From an uncultured Eubacteriales bacterium (GTDB lineage Bacteria; Bacillota; Clostridia; Oscillospirales; CAG-272), in assembly GCA_900547725.1 (NCBI GenBank), contig URHR01000048.1, forward strand, positions 1-14,265: 14,265 nt of DNA, in the 5' to 3' direction. The position numbers were made by a program, and so were the translations under genes. Position 1 is the stretch's first letter; each line of letters begins with the position of its first letter. Under the pieces are notes generated by a model. The model saw only the letters and a program-made list of their open reading frames with translations. It did not search any database and was not told the DNA's origin. This document shows, piece after piece, positions 8,075-14,211 of this stretch.

Positions 8075-8100
8075 CGGATTCAAAGCTGAATCCGCTTTTC
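8075..8100 (+). terminator. Terminator-like hairpin with no upstream gene
   Basis: CGGATTC (8075-8081) pairs with GAATCCG (8088-8094) around AAAGCT and is followed by CTTTTCTTAT. It has the shape of a weak plus-strand intrinsic terminator, but no plus-strand gene precedes it. It overlaps the -35 of a possible promoter at 8079-8107, so it may be coincidental. Confidence 0.35.
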
Positions 8101-8107
8101 TTATAAT
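8079..8107 (+). promoter_or_regulatory. Possible distal promoter for the HAD-IIA gene
   Basis: TTCAAA (8079-8084), 17 bp, then a perfect TATAAT (8102-8107). If used, it would give a leader of about 180 nt, from near 8114 to 8297, containing the paired elements at 8145-8205. The -35 matches only four of six positions. Confidence 0.4.
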
Positions 8108-8144
8108 AAGATCAGATTTCATTCTAATTTTGTTACAGTGAAAT

Positions 8145-8205
8145 GGAATCCGAAACCGACAGTGTGATTCCGGTTTCTGCGCATCTCCGCGCAAATGCGC
8201 AGAAA
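8145..8205 (+). other. Structured block upstream of the HAD-IIA promoter
   Basis: Two pairs of complementary hexamers are interleaved: GGAATC (8145-8150) with GATTCC (8166-8171), and GAAACC (8152-8157) with GGTTTC (8172-8177). Because the pairs cross, they could form an H-type pseudoknot in RNA or overlapping operators in DNA. Immediately after, TTTCTGCGCAT (8174-8184) pairs with ATGCGCAGAAA (8195-8205), an 11-bp stem competing with the second hexamer pair. No known RNA family is recognised. Confidence 0.4.
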
Positions 8206-8238
8206 AAAGGGAGAGTTCTTCATTTTTTCCGGCGCGGG

Positions 8239-8267
8239 TTGACAACCGGGGCGGATTGTGGTATGAT
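8239..8267 (+). promoter_or_regulatory. Strong sigma-A-type promoter for the HAD-IIA gene
   Basis: TTGACA (8239-8244), exactly 17 bp, TATGAT (8262-8267), with an extended -10 TGG directly before the hexamer. Transcription would start near 8274, giving a very short leader of about 23 nt to the ATG at 8297. Confidence 0.88.
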
Positions 8268-8296
8268 AGGAAAAGAATATAATGAAGGAGCGTCTC

Positions 8297-9121
8297 ATGG
8301 AATTCATCAATCCCGATATTTCGGTTCTGCAAAGCAAGAAGCTGTTCATTTTCGACATGGACGGCACGATTTACCTCGGCGCAAAGGTCTTTCCGTTTGC
8401 CATTCGTTTCATCAAGGATCTGCGCGCGCACGGAAAGCAGGTTCTCTTCTTCACCAACAACGCCTCCCACTCCCCCGCATTCTACATGGACAAGCTGACC
8501 CGTCTCGGCTTTGAGCCGTCACGGAAGGAAATCATGACCTCGGGCGACGTGACCATTGAGTTTCTCAAGCGCCACCGCGCGGGAAAGAGCGTTTATCTGG
8601 TCGGCACGCCGGATCTGGAGAACACCTTTCGCGAGGCGGGGATTCCGCTTCTTCACGGCGACGAGGCGCGCGCCGACATTGTGATTACCAGTTTTGACAC
8701 GACGCTGACCTACGAAAAGCTTGATAACGCCTGCCGTCTCATCCGCGGCGGCGCGGAGTATCTTTCCACGCATCCGGATTTCAACTGCCCCACCGAAACG
8801 GGCTTCATCCCCGACAGCGGCGCAATTGCGGCATTCGTCACCGCGTCGACAGGCAAAGTTCCCGTCTATTTCGGCAAGCCCTACCGTGAAACGGTTGACA
8901 TGATTTGCGAAGCGACGGGCTACGATCGATCCGAGATGTGCATTTTCGGCGACCGTCTCTACACGGACATTGCAATCGGCCGTCGGCACGGGGTAACCGC
9001 GATTCTGGTTCTGACGGGGGAAACAACCATGACGGACGTAGAATCCGCCGCTCCCGCCGACCGTCCCGACTTTATTTTCCCGTCCCTTGACGAAACGGAC
9101 AGAGAAATGTTCGGCGCTTAA
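8297..9121 (+). CDS. HAD-IIA family phosphatase (NagD/AraL-like)
   Basis: A 274-residue cytosolic haloacid-dehalogenase hydrolase of subfamily IIA (C2 cap). The four HAD motifs are complete: FD20MD22GTIYLG (nucleophile and acid/base), FFTNNAS (T53), the lysine in VYFGKPY (K194), and IFGDRLYTDIAIG (D219, D224). Relatives dephosphorylate nucleotides, sugar phosphates or damage products such as phosphoglycolate and 4-nitrophenyl phosphate; the true substrate cannot be read from sequence. An ATG five codons upstream (8282) lies within the ribosome-binding region. The ATG at 8297 has AAGGAG at 8285-8290 with good spacing and is preferred. The gene has its own strong promoter and appears monocistronic. 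It converges on another HAD phosphatase across a repeat-rich gap. Confidence 0.92.
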   Translation: MEFINPDISVLQSKKLFIFDMDGTIYLGAKVFPFAIRFIKDLRAHGKQVLFFTNNASHSPAFYMDKLTRLGFEPSRKEIMTSGDVTIEFLKRHRAGKSVYLVGTPDLENTFREAGIPLLHGDEARADIVITSFDTTLTYEKLDNACRLIRGGAEYLSTHPDFNCPTETGFIPDSGAIAAFVTASTGKVPVYFGKPYRETVDMICEATGYDRSEMCIFGDRLYTDIAIGRRHGVTAILVLTGETTMTDVESAAPADRPDFIFPSLDETDREMFGA

Positions 9122-9143
9122 ACGCGGAACGCTTCTCAAAAAT

Positions 9144-9439
9144 CAGCTCGGGCTACTTCTCTGTGAAAAGTAGCCCGAGCATCAGACTGTAGACAAAAGG
9201 AATTATCATCTAAAAAAGAGCAAAGCTGAACGACGCTTTTTCTTTGACCATGTAGGCGCAAAGAAAAAAGCTTTGCAAAAAGAAAGCGCCGAAAAGGTGA
9301 TTTCGCCGTCTGCGGACGGCGACGAGGGCTCCGCGCCCTCGACTGCGCCGCCTCCCCCAAAAGGCGGGCGAAAACTTTCCCTGCTTTGTCTAAAGATAGC
9401 AGCTCGGGCTACTTCTCTGTGAGAAGTAGCCCGAGCATC
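9144..9439. repeat. 296-bp MITE-like element bounded by 40-bp hairpin copies
   Basis: Two 40-bp direct copies (9144-9183 and 9400-9439, one difference) each hold a near-perfect palindrome: GCTCGGGCTACTT arms at 9146-9158/9168-9180, and 15-bp arms with a CTGTG loop at 9402-9416/9422-9436. Exactly 9 nt inside each hairpin lies an inverted octamer, TAGACAAA (9190-9197) and TTTGTCTA (9385-9392). The enclosed DNA has more small hairpins: 9236-9246/9259-9270, 9304-9310/9315-9321, 9323-9329/9335-9341 and 9348-9353/9362-9367. No convincing coding frame or transposase is present. No target duplication is obvious. From memory, the CGAGGGCTCCGCGCCCTCG-type hairpin recurs in gut Clostridia. Confidence 0.75.
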
Positions 9440-9491
9440 TTTCAGACAGTACCGCACAATCGGAAATCTACCTCCCGTCCCAAGAACAAAG

Positions 9492-9564
9492 CTTCCCCGC
9501 AAGCCCCCGCCGCCCTGCAAAACGTAAAAACTTTGCCATGTACAGGCGGGGTCTTGCGGGGAAG
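9492..9564. repeat. Inverted repeat with 20-bp arms
   Basis: Arms at 9492-9511 and 9545-9564 match in 19 of 20 positions (CTTCCCCGCAAG core), separated by 33 nt. It is distinct from the element ending at 9439 and adds to the structure between the two convergent HAD genes. No gene is visible in 9440-9637. Confidence 0.75.
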
Positions 9565-9585
9565 TTCTCGGAGGGTGTGGGAGGT

Positions 9586-9633
9586 TTGGAGGGAGAGGGA
9601 GACCGCTTTCAAGAGGTCTCCCTCTCCCTCCAA
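9586..9633. terminator. Perfect 19-bp hairpin just after the HAD-IA gene
   Basis: Arms at 9586-9604 and 9615-9633 pair perfectly around a 10-nt loop. The minus-strand stem begins with CCTTGGAGGG 5 nt past the TAA of the 9638-10294 gene. There is no uridine run after the stem in either direction, so it may stabilise or process the mRNA 3' end rather than act as a classical terminator. Confidence 0.55.
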
Positions 9634-9657
9634 GGTCTTATTCCCTCCAAGATCTTA
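9624..9657 (-). repeat. 17-bp tandem duplication spanning the HAD-IA stop codon
   Basis: Two adjacent 17-bp units (9624-9640 and 9641-9657) match in 15 of 17 positions. On the minus strand each reads TAAGAYCTTGGAGGGAR. The first encodes the last residues of the phosphatase, and the second starts with its TAA stop. Confidence 0.75.
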
Positions 9658-10294
9658 CCCCGTCCAACAGCTCCTCGCAAGAAGCAAACAGATACTTCGC
9701 GCCGGCATCGAGCAACTCGGCACGAGAACCGAAACCCCAGAGAACCCCCGCGCAGTCCACGCCGTTCCGAGCCGCGCCCAGAACATCATCCCGACGGTCG
9801 CCGATCATCAGAATTCCGGAAGGATCACGCAAGCCCAACTGCTCCATTGCATAGGCAATCACCTCGTGCTTTTCGTTCCGCGTTCCGTCAAATTCCGGGC
9901 CGGAAACCATGCGGAAACGGTCGGCAATCCCAAAATGCTCCAACACCCGTCGCGCAGAAACCGTCGGTTTGCAGGTTGCAAGAACCAGACCGTAGCCGTC
10001 GCCGCGCAGGGCGTCCAACATCGCGGGAATCCCGTCGTAAAGCGCGCATTCGAAAATACCGCGCACATTGTAGTATTCGCGATACGCCGCAACCGCACGC
10101 TCCGCCTCCTCCGCGTCCAGACCGTAGTCCGCGGCAAAGGTTCGCACAAGCGGCGGACCGATGTAGTGCATCATCTCGCTCCGCTCCTGCCGCGGCAGTC
10201 CGAGCTTGTCCTGCGCGTAGGTCACCGCATTGAGAATGCCCTCGGCGGAGTTGCAAAGCGTGCCGTCAAGGTCAAAAAACAGATAAGGTTTCAT
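9638..10294 (-). CDS. HAD-IA family phosphatase (phosphoglycolate phosphatase/PpaX-like)
   Basis: A 218-residue cytosolic HAD hydrolase with a helical C1 cap. Visible motifs are YLFFD8LD10GTL (nucleophile and acid/base), LVLATCKPT (motif II threonine), the lysine of GTRNEKHEV (motif III) and ILMIGDRRDDVLGA (motif IV). The cap (about residues 15-80) contains MMHYIGPPLVRTF, as in Gph/PpaX proteins, so phosphoglycolate or pyrophosphate hydrolysis is plausible but unproven. A TTG six codons upstream is possible, but the ATG at 10294 follows GGAAAGGA at good spacing and gives the normal MKPYLFFDLDG start. The final residues (VRSWRE) are encoded by a tandem repeat that overlaps the stop codon. Its promoter (10408-10436) faces that of the next operon. 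Confidence 0.9.
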   Translation of the reverse strand: MKPYLFFDLDGTLCNSAEGILNAVTYAQDKLGLPRQERSEMMHYIGPPLVRTFAADYGLDAEEAERAVAAYREYYNVRGIFECALYDGIPAMLDALRGDGYGLVLATCKPTVSARRVLEHFGIADRFRMVSGPEFDGTRNEKHEVIAYAMEQLGLRDPSGILMIGDRRDDVLGAARNGVDCAGVLWGFGSRAELLDAGAKYLFASCEELLDGVRSWRE

Positions 10295-10353
10295 TTTGTA
10301 TCCTTTCCGCAAGAAAAATTATCCGTTCCGCCGTCTTTTTTTCGGTTTCCCCC

Positions 10354-10383
10354 TTGCATCCGACGGTGAAAATGTGGTATAAT
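10354..10383 (+). promoter_or_regulatory. Promoter for the DUF6062-mnmM operon
   Basis: A perfect TATAAT (10378-10383) with an extended -10 TGG is preceded, 18 bp away, by TTGCAT (10354-10359). Transcription would start near 10390 and run through the opposing promoter at 10408-10436 before the ATG at 10466. Confidence 0.68.
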
Positions 10384-10407
10384 GATATCTGTATCATCTT
10401 CGTTTTT

Positions 10408-10436
10408 ATTATACACGATTTCCGGGCGGAAATCAA
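10408..10436 (-). promoter_or_regulatory. Promoter for the HAD-IA phosphatase gene
   Basis: On the minus strand, TTGATT (plus-strand 10431-10436) is followed by 17 bp and a perfect TATAAT (10408-10413). The predicted start near 10401 gives a leader of about 107 nt. The transcript crosses the plus-strand promoter at 10354-10383. Confidence 0.68.
10417..10434. promoter_or_regulatory. Palindrome within the minus-strand promoter (possible operator)
   Basis: GATTTCC (10417-10423), GGGC, GGAAATC (10428-10434) fills most of the spacer and overlaps the -35 of the minus-strand promoter. It also falls in the leader of the plus-strand operon, where it could form a 7-bp hairpin. It could be an operator, an RNA hairpin or neither. 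Confidence 0.4.
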
Positions 10437-10465
10437 GTGTGTTTTTGCCGAAAGGACCGTCTTTT

Positions 10466-11167
10466 ATGGATATGAATTTTACCATCCCCGTCAACGAGGC
10501 GTTTGAAGCGAGCGCCGCCGACCCGGGGTGCGGTTGCCCGCTCTGCGCCCTCGCGCGCAAACTGGAGGCAGACGAACTGGATCTGATTCTCGGCGCTTCG
10601 ATGATGGAACCGGACGTCCGGATCAAAACCAACCGGCAGGGCTTCTGCCGCACGCACTACGATCTCATGTTTGTGCGCAAGAATCGGCTCGGCATGGCGC
10701 TGACGTTGGAGAGCCACCTTGCCGAACTGGAAAAAGACCTGCGCGACGGCGGCATCGGCGGCGGTCTGGGAAACAAACCGCTGAAGCGGATCGGAGAACT
10801 GGAAGCGGACTGCTACATCTGTCGTCGCGTAAACGGGAATTTTGAAAAGATGGCGGACACCGTGGTCTGGCTCTGGCAGACCGATGAGGACTTTCCCAAA
10901 AAACTCCGCGCACAGCCGCTGTTCTGTCTGCCGCATTACCGGTTGCTTCTCGCAGTCGGTCAGAAGCGTTTGGGCAGGAAGAGAATGCCCGAATTCGCCG
11001 CCGCGTGCGGTGAGGTGGTCGGCGGCTATATGACGGAGTTGCAAAAAGACGTCAGTTGGTTCTGCAAAAAATTTGACTACCGCTTTCAGGACGAGCCGTG
11101 GGGCAACTCCAAGGATGCCGTGGAACGCGCCATCCGCTTCCTGCGCTCGGATATTCATAACAAGTAA
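10466..11167 (+). CDS. DUF6062-like cysteine-rich protein
   Basis: A 233-residue soluble protein that I match from memory to the DUF6062 family (N-terminal FTIPVNEAFE, then a CPLC motif); its function is unknown. Two similar metal-site-like modules are visible. Module 1 has C24-P-L-C27 with F60-C61-R-T-H64-Y. Module 2 has C116-Y-I-C119 with F153-C154-L-P-H157-Y. Each offers three cysteines and a histidine with nearly equal spacing, which suggests an internal duplication binding two zinc ions. No signal peptide or membrane segment is seen. The ATG at 10466 has AAAGGA nine bases upstream; a second ATG two codons later is less well placed. The gene starts a tight operon, with mnmM beginning 12 bp after its stop. 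The C-terminal AVERAIRFLRSD helix is unremarkable. Confidence 0.8.
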   Translation: MDMNFTIPVNEAFEASAADPGCGCPLCALARKLEADELDLILGASMMEPDVRIKTNRQGFCRTHYDLMFVRKNRLGMALTLESHLAELEKDLRDGGIGGGLGNKPLKRIGELEADCYICRRVNGNFEKMADTVVWLWQTDEDFPKKLRAQPLFCLPHYRLLLAVGQKRLGRKRMPEFAAACGEVVGGYMTELQKDVSWFCKKFDYRFQDEPWGNSKDAVERAIRFLRSDIHNK

Positions 11168-11179
11168 GGACGGATTTCA

Positions 11180-11746
11180 ATGGGAAAATATCAGATTGAC
11201 CTGCTTCAGCTGCACAAATATTTCATCCGGAATCACCTGCACGAAGGCGACACCGCCGTGGACTACACGATGGGAAACGGGCACGACACCGAATTCCTTT
11301 CCAAAACCGTTGGGGCAAGCGGTCACGTTTACGCCTTTGACATTCAGGAGCAGGCGCTCGAATCCACCGCGCGGCATCTGCGCGAGACGGGTTGCCCCGA
11401 AAACTACACGCTGATCAAAGCCTCGCATCAGTTCGTAAAGGACTACGTTCACACGCCCGTCAAGGCGGGAATGTTCAACCTCGGTTGGCTTCCCGGCGGG
11501 GACAAGTCCGTCACCACCCTGCGCGAGAGTACCATGCCCGCAATTCAGGCGGCGATCGAGCTGATGGATACGGACGCGATTCTGAACGTTGCGGTCTACC
11601 CGGGACACGCCGAGGGCGACGCGGAAGGCAAAATGCTGGAGGATTACTTCGCAACGCTCAGCCGCCACAAAGTCTGCTGTACCAAAGTGGCGATTCTCAA
11701 TTCTCCGACGTCCCCGTACTTTTTCGTACTCGAAACCAAATCGTAA
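11180..11746 (+). CDS. mnmM: tRNA 5-(aminomethyl)-2-thiouridine methyltransferase MnmM (YtqB family)
   Basis: A 188-residue class I SAM-dependent methyltransferase of the YtqB (rRNA_methylase, PF06962) family. Members studied in Gram-positive bacteria methylate nm5(s2)U34 to mnm5(s2)U34 in the tRNA wobble position. Motif I is VD28YTMGNGHD36, followed by the acidic end of strand 2 in AFDIQEQAL. The family block FN100LGWLPGGDKSVTT and VYPGHAEGDAEGKMLEDY are intact, and the protein ends with PYFFVLETK. Length is normal. AAGGA overlaps the stop of the upstream gene, and the gap is 12 bp, so translation is likely coupled. The earlier name, putative rRNA methylase, is the main alternative annotation. 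Confidence 0.88.
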   Translation: MGKYQIDLLQLHKYFIRNHLHEGDTAVDYTMGNGHDTEFLSKTVGASGHVYAFDIQEQALESTARHLRETGCPENYTLIKASHQFVKDYVHTPVKAGMFNLGWLPGGDKSVTTLRESTMPAIQAAIELMDTDAILNVAVYPGHAEGDAEGKMLEDYFATLSRHKVCCTKVAILNSPTSPYFFVLETKS

Positions 11747-11759
11747 AAAGGAACGGAAC

Positions 11760-12533
11760 ATGAAAAATCGCAATCGCAACCTCAAACGGCGGCTTGCGGG
11801 ACTGTCTCTGGGGCTTCTGCTCCTGCTCCCCTCCTGCATCCGGAAAGACGGAAAGGAAACCTATCTCTACCCCTCCGTCACCTATACCTACAGCACGTCG
11901 GTGGACGAATCGATTCTGACAACCGGATTGAATCCGACCTATCTGTATCTGGCAAACAAGCAGCATCCCGTGGACGAGGACTACGACCCGGGCACACTGG
12001 TATCGCTCAAGTCTCCCTACGCGAGCGGCGGCAAGTTGGAGGAGCGTACCGCGCAGGCGCTTTATGCCATGATGGACGAAATGCGCGCCGCAGGCATCAG
12101 CGATGTTTACGTCACCAGCGCCTACAGAACCTTCACCTACCAACAGTACCTTTACGAAAAATATATTACCGACGAAGAAAACAAGGGACTGAGCCATGCG
12201 GACGCAGTCAAAGCCGCCGAACGCTATTCCGCCCCTCCCGGCTACAGCGAACACCAGACGGGCTTTGTGGTGGACTTCATGACCTCCACGATGTCGGATC
12301 TTGACGAGAGTTTTGAGAGAACCGCCGCCTTCGCGTGGCTCTCGGAAAACTGCTACCGTTTCGGCTTCATCCTGCGCTATCCGAAGTCGGCGGACAAAAT
12401 CGCAATCACGGGCTACGACTACGAGCCGTGGCACTACCGCTTTGTCGGACGGGAAGCCGCAACCGAAATCATGAAGCGCGGCATCACGCTGGAGGAGTTT
12501 CTGGCGATGGATTTTCAGGCAGTCAAAAAATAA
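11760..12533 (+). CDS. VanY-type D-alanyl-D-alanine carboxypeptidase, lipoprotein
   Basis: A 257-residue exported metallopeptidase of the M15B (VanY/DdpX-like) family, expected to remove the terminal D-alanine from peptidoglycan stem peptides. The N-terminus is a lipoprotein signal: basic residues, hydrophobic residues 12-23, then LPSC with the lipidated cysteine at position 26. The catalytic domain has TSAYRTFTYQQ, the zinc motif S163-E-H165-Q-T-G-F-V-V-D172, and E222-P-W-H225-Y-R, so H165, D172, E222 and H225 are all present. AAAAGGA precedes the ATG at 11760, 13 bp after mnmM, making this the third gene of the operon. No VanS/VanR or ligase genes are nearby, so housekeeping wall turnover is more likely than glycopeptide resistance. 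The stop codon starts a TAAAA repeat. Confidence 0.9.
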   Translation: MKNRNRNLKRRLAGLSLGLLLLLPSCIRKDGKETYLYPSVTYTYSTSVDESILTTGLNPTYLYLANKQHPVDEDYDPGTLVSLKSPYASGGKLEERTAQALYAMMDEMRAAGISDVYVTSAYRTFTYQQYLYEKYITDEENKGLSHADAVKAAERYSAPPGYSEHQTGFVVDFMTSTMSDLDESFERTAAFAWLSENCYRFGFILRYPKSADKIAITGYDYEPWHYRFVGREAATEIMKRGITLEEFLAMDFQAVKK

Positions 12534-12548
12534 AATAAAATAAAATAA
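12531..12548 (+). repeat. TAAAA tandem repeat at the VanY stop codon
   Basis: Three TAAAA units followed by TAA run from the stop codon. Because the period is five, TAA triplets occur in all three forward frames, giving a complete translational stop before glcK. Confidence 0.8.
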
Positions 12549-12573
12549 CCGCACACATAAAGGAGAATTTACC

Positions 12574-13533
12574 ATGTATCGCATCGGCATCGACCTCGGC
12601 GGCACCAACATTGCCGCAGGACTGGTCAACGAAAAATTTGAGATTATCGCAAAGGAGTCTACCCCCACGCTGGTCGGCAGACCCAACCTTGAAATTGTCC
12701 GTGACATTGCCGCGCTTGCAAACAAGCTTTGCGCAGACGCGGGCATCACCCTCCGGGAGGTTGCTTCTCTCGGCATCGCCTCCCCCGGCATTGTGGACGA
12801 CGCCACGGGCTGTGTGGTCTACGCCAACAACCTTGACTTCCGTAATTTTCCGATCCTGCCCGAGTTGCACAAACTGCTTGATATTGCGGAAATGCATATC
12901 GAGAACGACGCCAACGCCGCCGCTTGGGGCGAAGCCATTGCGGGTGCGGCAAAGGGCAGCAAGTCCTCGGTGATGATTACGCTCGGAACGGGCGTCGGCG
13001 GCGGGATTGTAGACGGCGGAAAGGTTTACAAGGGCTTCAACAACGCGGCAGGCGAGCTTGGACACATTGTGATCCGCGTGGACGGTCGCCCCTGCACCTG
13101 CGGGCGGCACGGCTGTTGGGAGGCATACTCCTCGGCAACGGGGCTGATTAACATGACCAAGGAAAAGATCGAGGAGTGCAAGCAGACCGGACGCGAAACG
13201 GTGATGACCCGGTTGGTTGCCGAAAAAGGCAAGGTCAACGGTCGCACGGCGTTCGACGGCAAACGGCTCGGCGATGCGGCGGCGTGCGAGGTTGTGGACG
13301 AGTATATCAAATACCTTGCAAGCGGCATTGCAAGCATGATCAACATCTTCCAGCCCGAAGTGCTTTCGATCGGCGGCGGCATCTCCAACGAGGGGCAGTA
13401 CCTTCTGGATCTGGTGATTCCGAAGGTTCACGAGCAACAGTACGGCACGGGGCTTGTTCCCATGACCGACATCCGCATCGCGCAGTTGCGCAACGACGCG
13501 GGCATCATCGGCGCGGCGGTTCTCGGAATGTAA
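12574..13533 (+). CDS. glcK: ROK family glucokinase
   Basis: A 319-residue cytosolic sugar kinase that phosphorylates glucose with ATP at the start of glycolysis. Phosphate-binding IDLGGTN is at residues 5-11. The catalytic base is D112 in IENDANAAAWGE. A glycine-rich ITLGTGVGGGIV follows, then the ROK zinc site: H164 in GELGH with C174-T-C176-G-R-H-G-C181-W-E183. The C-terminal SIGGGIS nucleotide motif is intact. Length fits Gram-positive GlcK, and there is no N-terminal helix-turn-helix, so it is a kinase rather than a ROK repressor. AAAGGAG precedes the ATG at 12574. The 40-bp gap after the carboxypeptidase shows no promoter, so it is probably co-transcribed. Another hexose or N-acylhexosamine substrate is possible. 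Confidence 0.92.
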   Translation: MYRIGIDLGGTNIAAGLVNEKFEIIAKESTPTLVGRPNLEIVRDIAALANKLCADAGITLREVASLGIASPGIVDDATGCVVYANNLDFRNFPILPELHKLLDIAEMHIENDANAAAWGEAIAGAAKGSKSSVMITLGTGVGGGIVDGGKVYKGFNNAAGELGHIVIRVDGRPCTCGRHGCWEAYSSATGLINMTKEKIEECKQTGRETVMTRLVAEKGKVNGRTAFDGKRLGDAAACEVVDEYIKYLASGIASMINIFQPEVLSIGGGISNEGQYLLDLVIPKVHEQQYGTGLVPMTDIRIAQLRNDAGIIGAAVLGM

Positions 13534-13551
13534 CTTTTCCGGGGTCTCCGT

Positions 13552-14199
13552 ATGCTGATTTTTCTGACCGATCGAAAGTTGCTCGGTCTTGAACTGACCC
13601 GCATTCTGTCCGAAGCGGGACTACCCGTTCTGATGGAGCGCCCCGAAGCGGCGGAGTATCTCTGCCGCGAGCGCACGGTCGGCGCGTTGCTGATCGACGG
13701 CATCCCGAACGCCTCCGCCGCCCGTGCGCTCTGCAATCGGATGCGCGCGGAATACAGCGAGCTGCCGATCATGCTGATTCTTGCGCAGAACGCCAATGCC
13801 GACACGAAGGCTGACCGCATTATTCGCGTTGCCCCTCTGCGGGAAATGGCGGAGGAAGTCCTCAGCCTTTGCGCCGAATGCGGTTGGCGTCCGCAACTTT
13901 CCACCTACTCGCTTCTTGTCACCAATGATCCCGCCGAGACCCGCTTGCTCGGTTACCGCATGGCACTCTCGCCGCGCGAGCACCAGATTCTGCGGGTTAT
14001 CTACCTCCGTGCGCCTGAATTGGTTTCGCGAAACGAACTGCTCTCCGCCTGCTTTCCGGAAGGCTCGCAACGCGCCGAAAATCTGACCGTTCAGGTCAAT
14101 CACATCAACCGCAAGTCCCGCGAAATCGGCGGCTTCACGCTGATTGAAAGCGTTTACGGAAAGGGCTACATTCTACGCCCCGGGATTGTGCACAAGTGA
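13552..14199 (+). CDS. Winged-helix response-regulator-like protein with degenerate receiver
   Basis: A 215-residue protein with an OmpR/PhoB-type winged-helix DNA-binding domain at about residues 137-210 (LSPREHQILRVIYLRAPELVSRNELL... and the wing IESVYGKGYILRPG). Residues 1-120 have the length and strand pattern of a receiver domain but lack several phosphotransfer residues. The acidic pair is reduced to T6-D7. D49 (LLID49GIP) could be the phospho-acceptor. The conserved Thr/Ser after strand 4 is A78, and the conserved Lys is A94. It may therefore work without phosphorylation or answer another signal. No histidine kinase is adjacent. It starts 18 bp after glcK with only a weak GGGG site upstream of the ATG, so it is likely translated at a low level from the glcK transcript. 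Its targets are unknown. Confidence 0.8.
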   Translation: MLIFLTDRKLLGLELTRILSEAGLPVLMERPEAAEYLCRERTVGALLIDGIPNASAARALCNRMRAEYSELPIMLILAQNANADTKADRIIRVAPLREMAEEVLSLCAECGWRPQLSTYSLLVTNDPAETRLLGYRMALSPREHQILRVIYLRAPELVSRNELLSACFPEGSQRAENLTVQVNHINRKSREIGGFTLIESVYGKGYILRPGIVHK

Positions 14200-14211
14200 G
14201 GGGAAGATATA

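Noticed and set aside
8066..8470. 134-codon minus-strand frame overlapping the HAD-IIA start and its promoter region
   Set aside because: It overlaps a well-supported gene and promoter, and its product resembles no family.
9144..9439. Two hairpin repeats considered as the start of a CRISPR array
   Set aside because: There are only two copies 216 bp apart, with no regular spacers and no cas genes.
9386..10369. 327-codon plus-strand frame through the repeats and opposite the HAD-IA gene
   Set aside because: The first part is repeat DNA and the rest is antisense to a gene with complete HAD motifs.
11760..12533. VanY-type gene considered as part of a vancomycin-resistance cluster
   Set aside because: No ligase, dehydrogenase, VanX or two-component pair is adjacent. 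Lone VanY-like lipoproteins are common in Clostridia.
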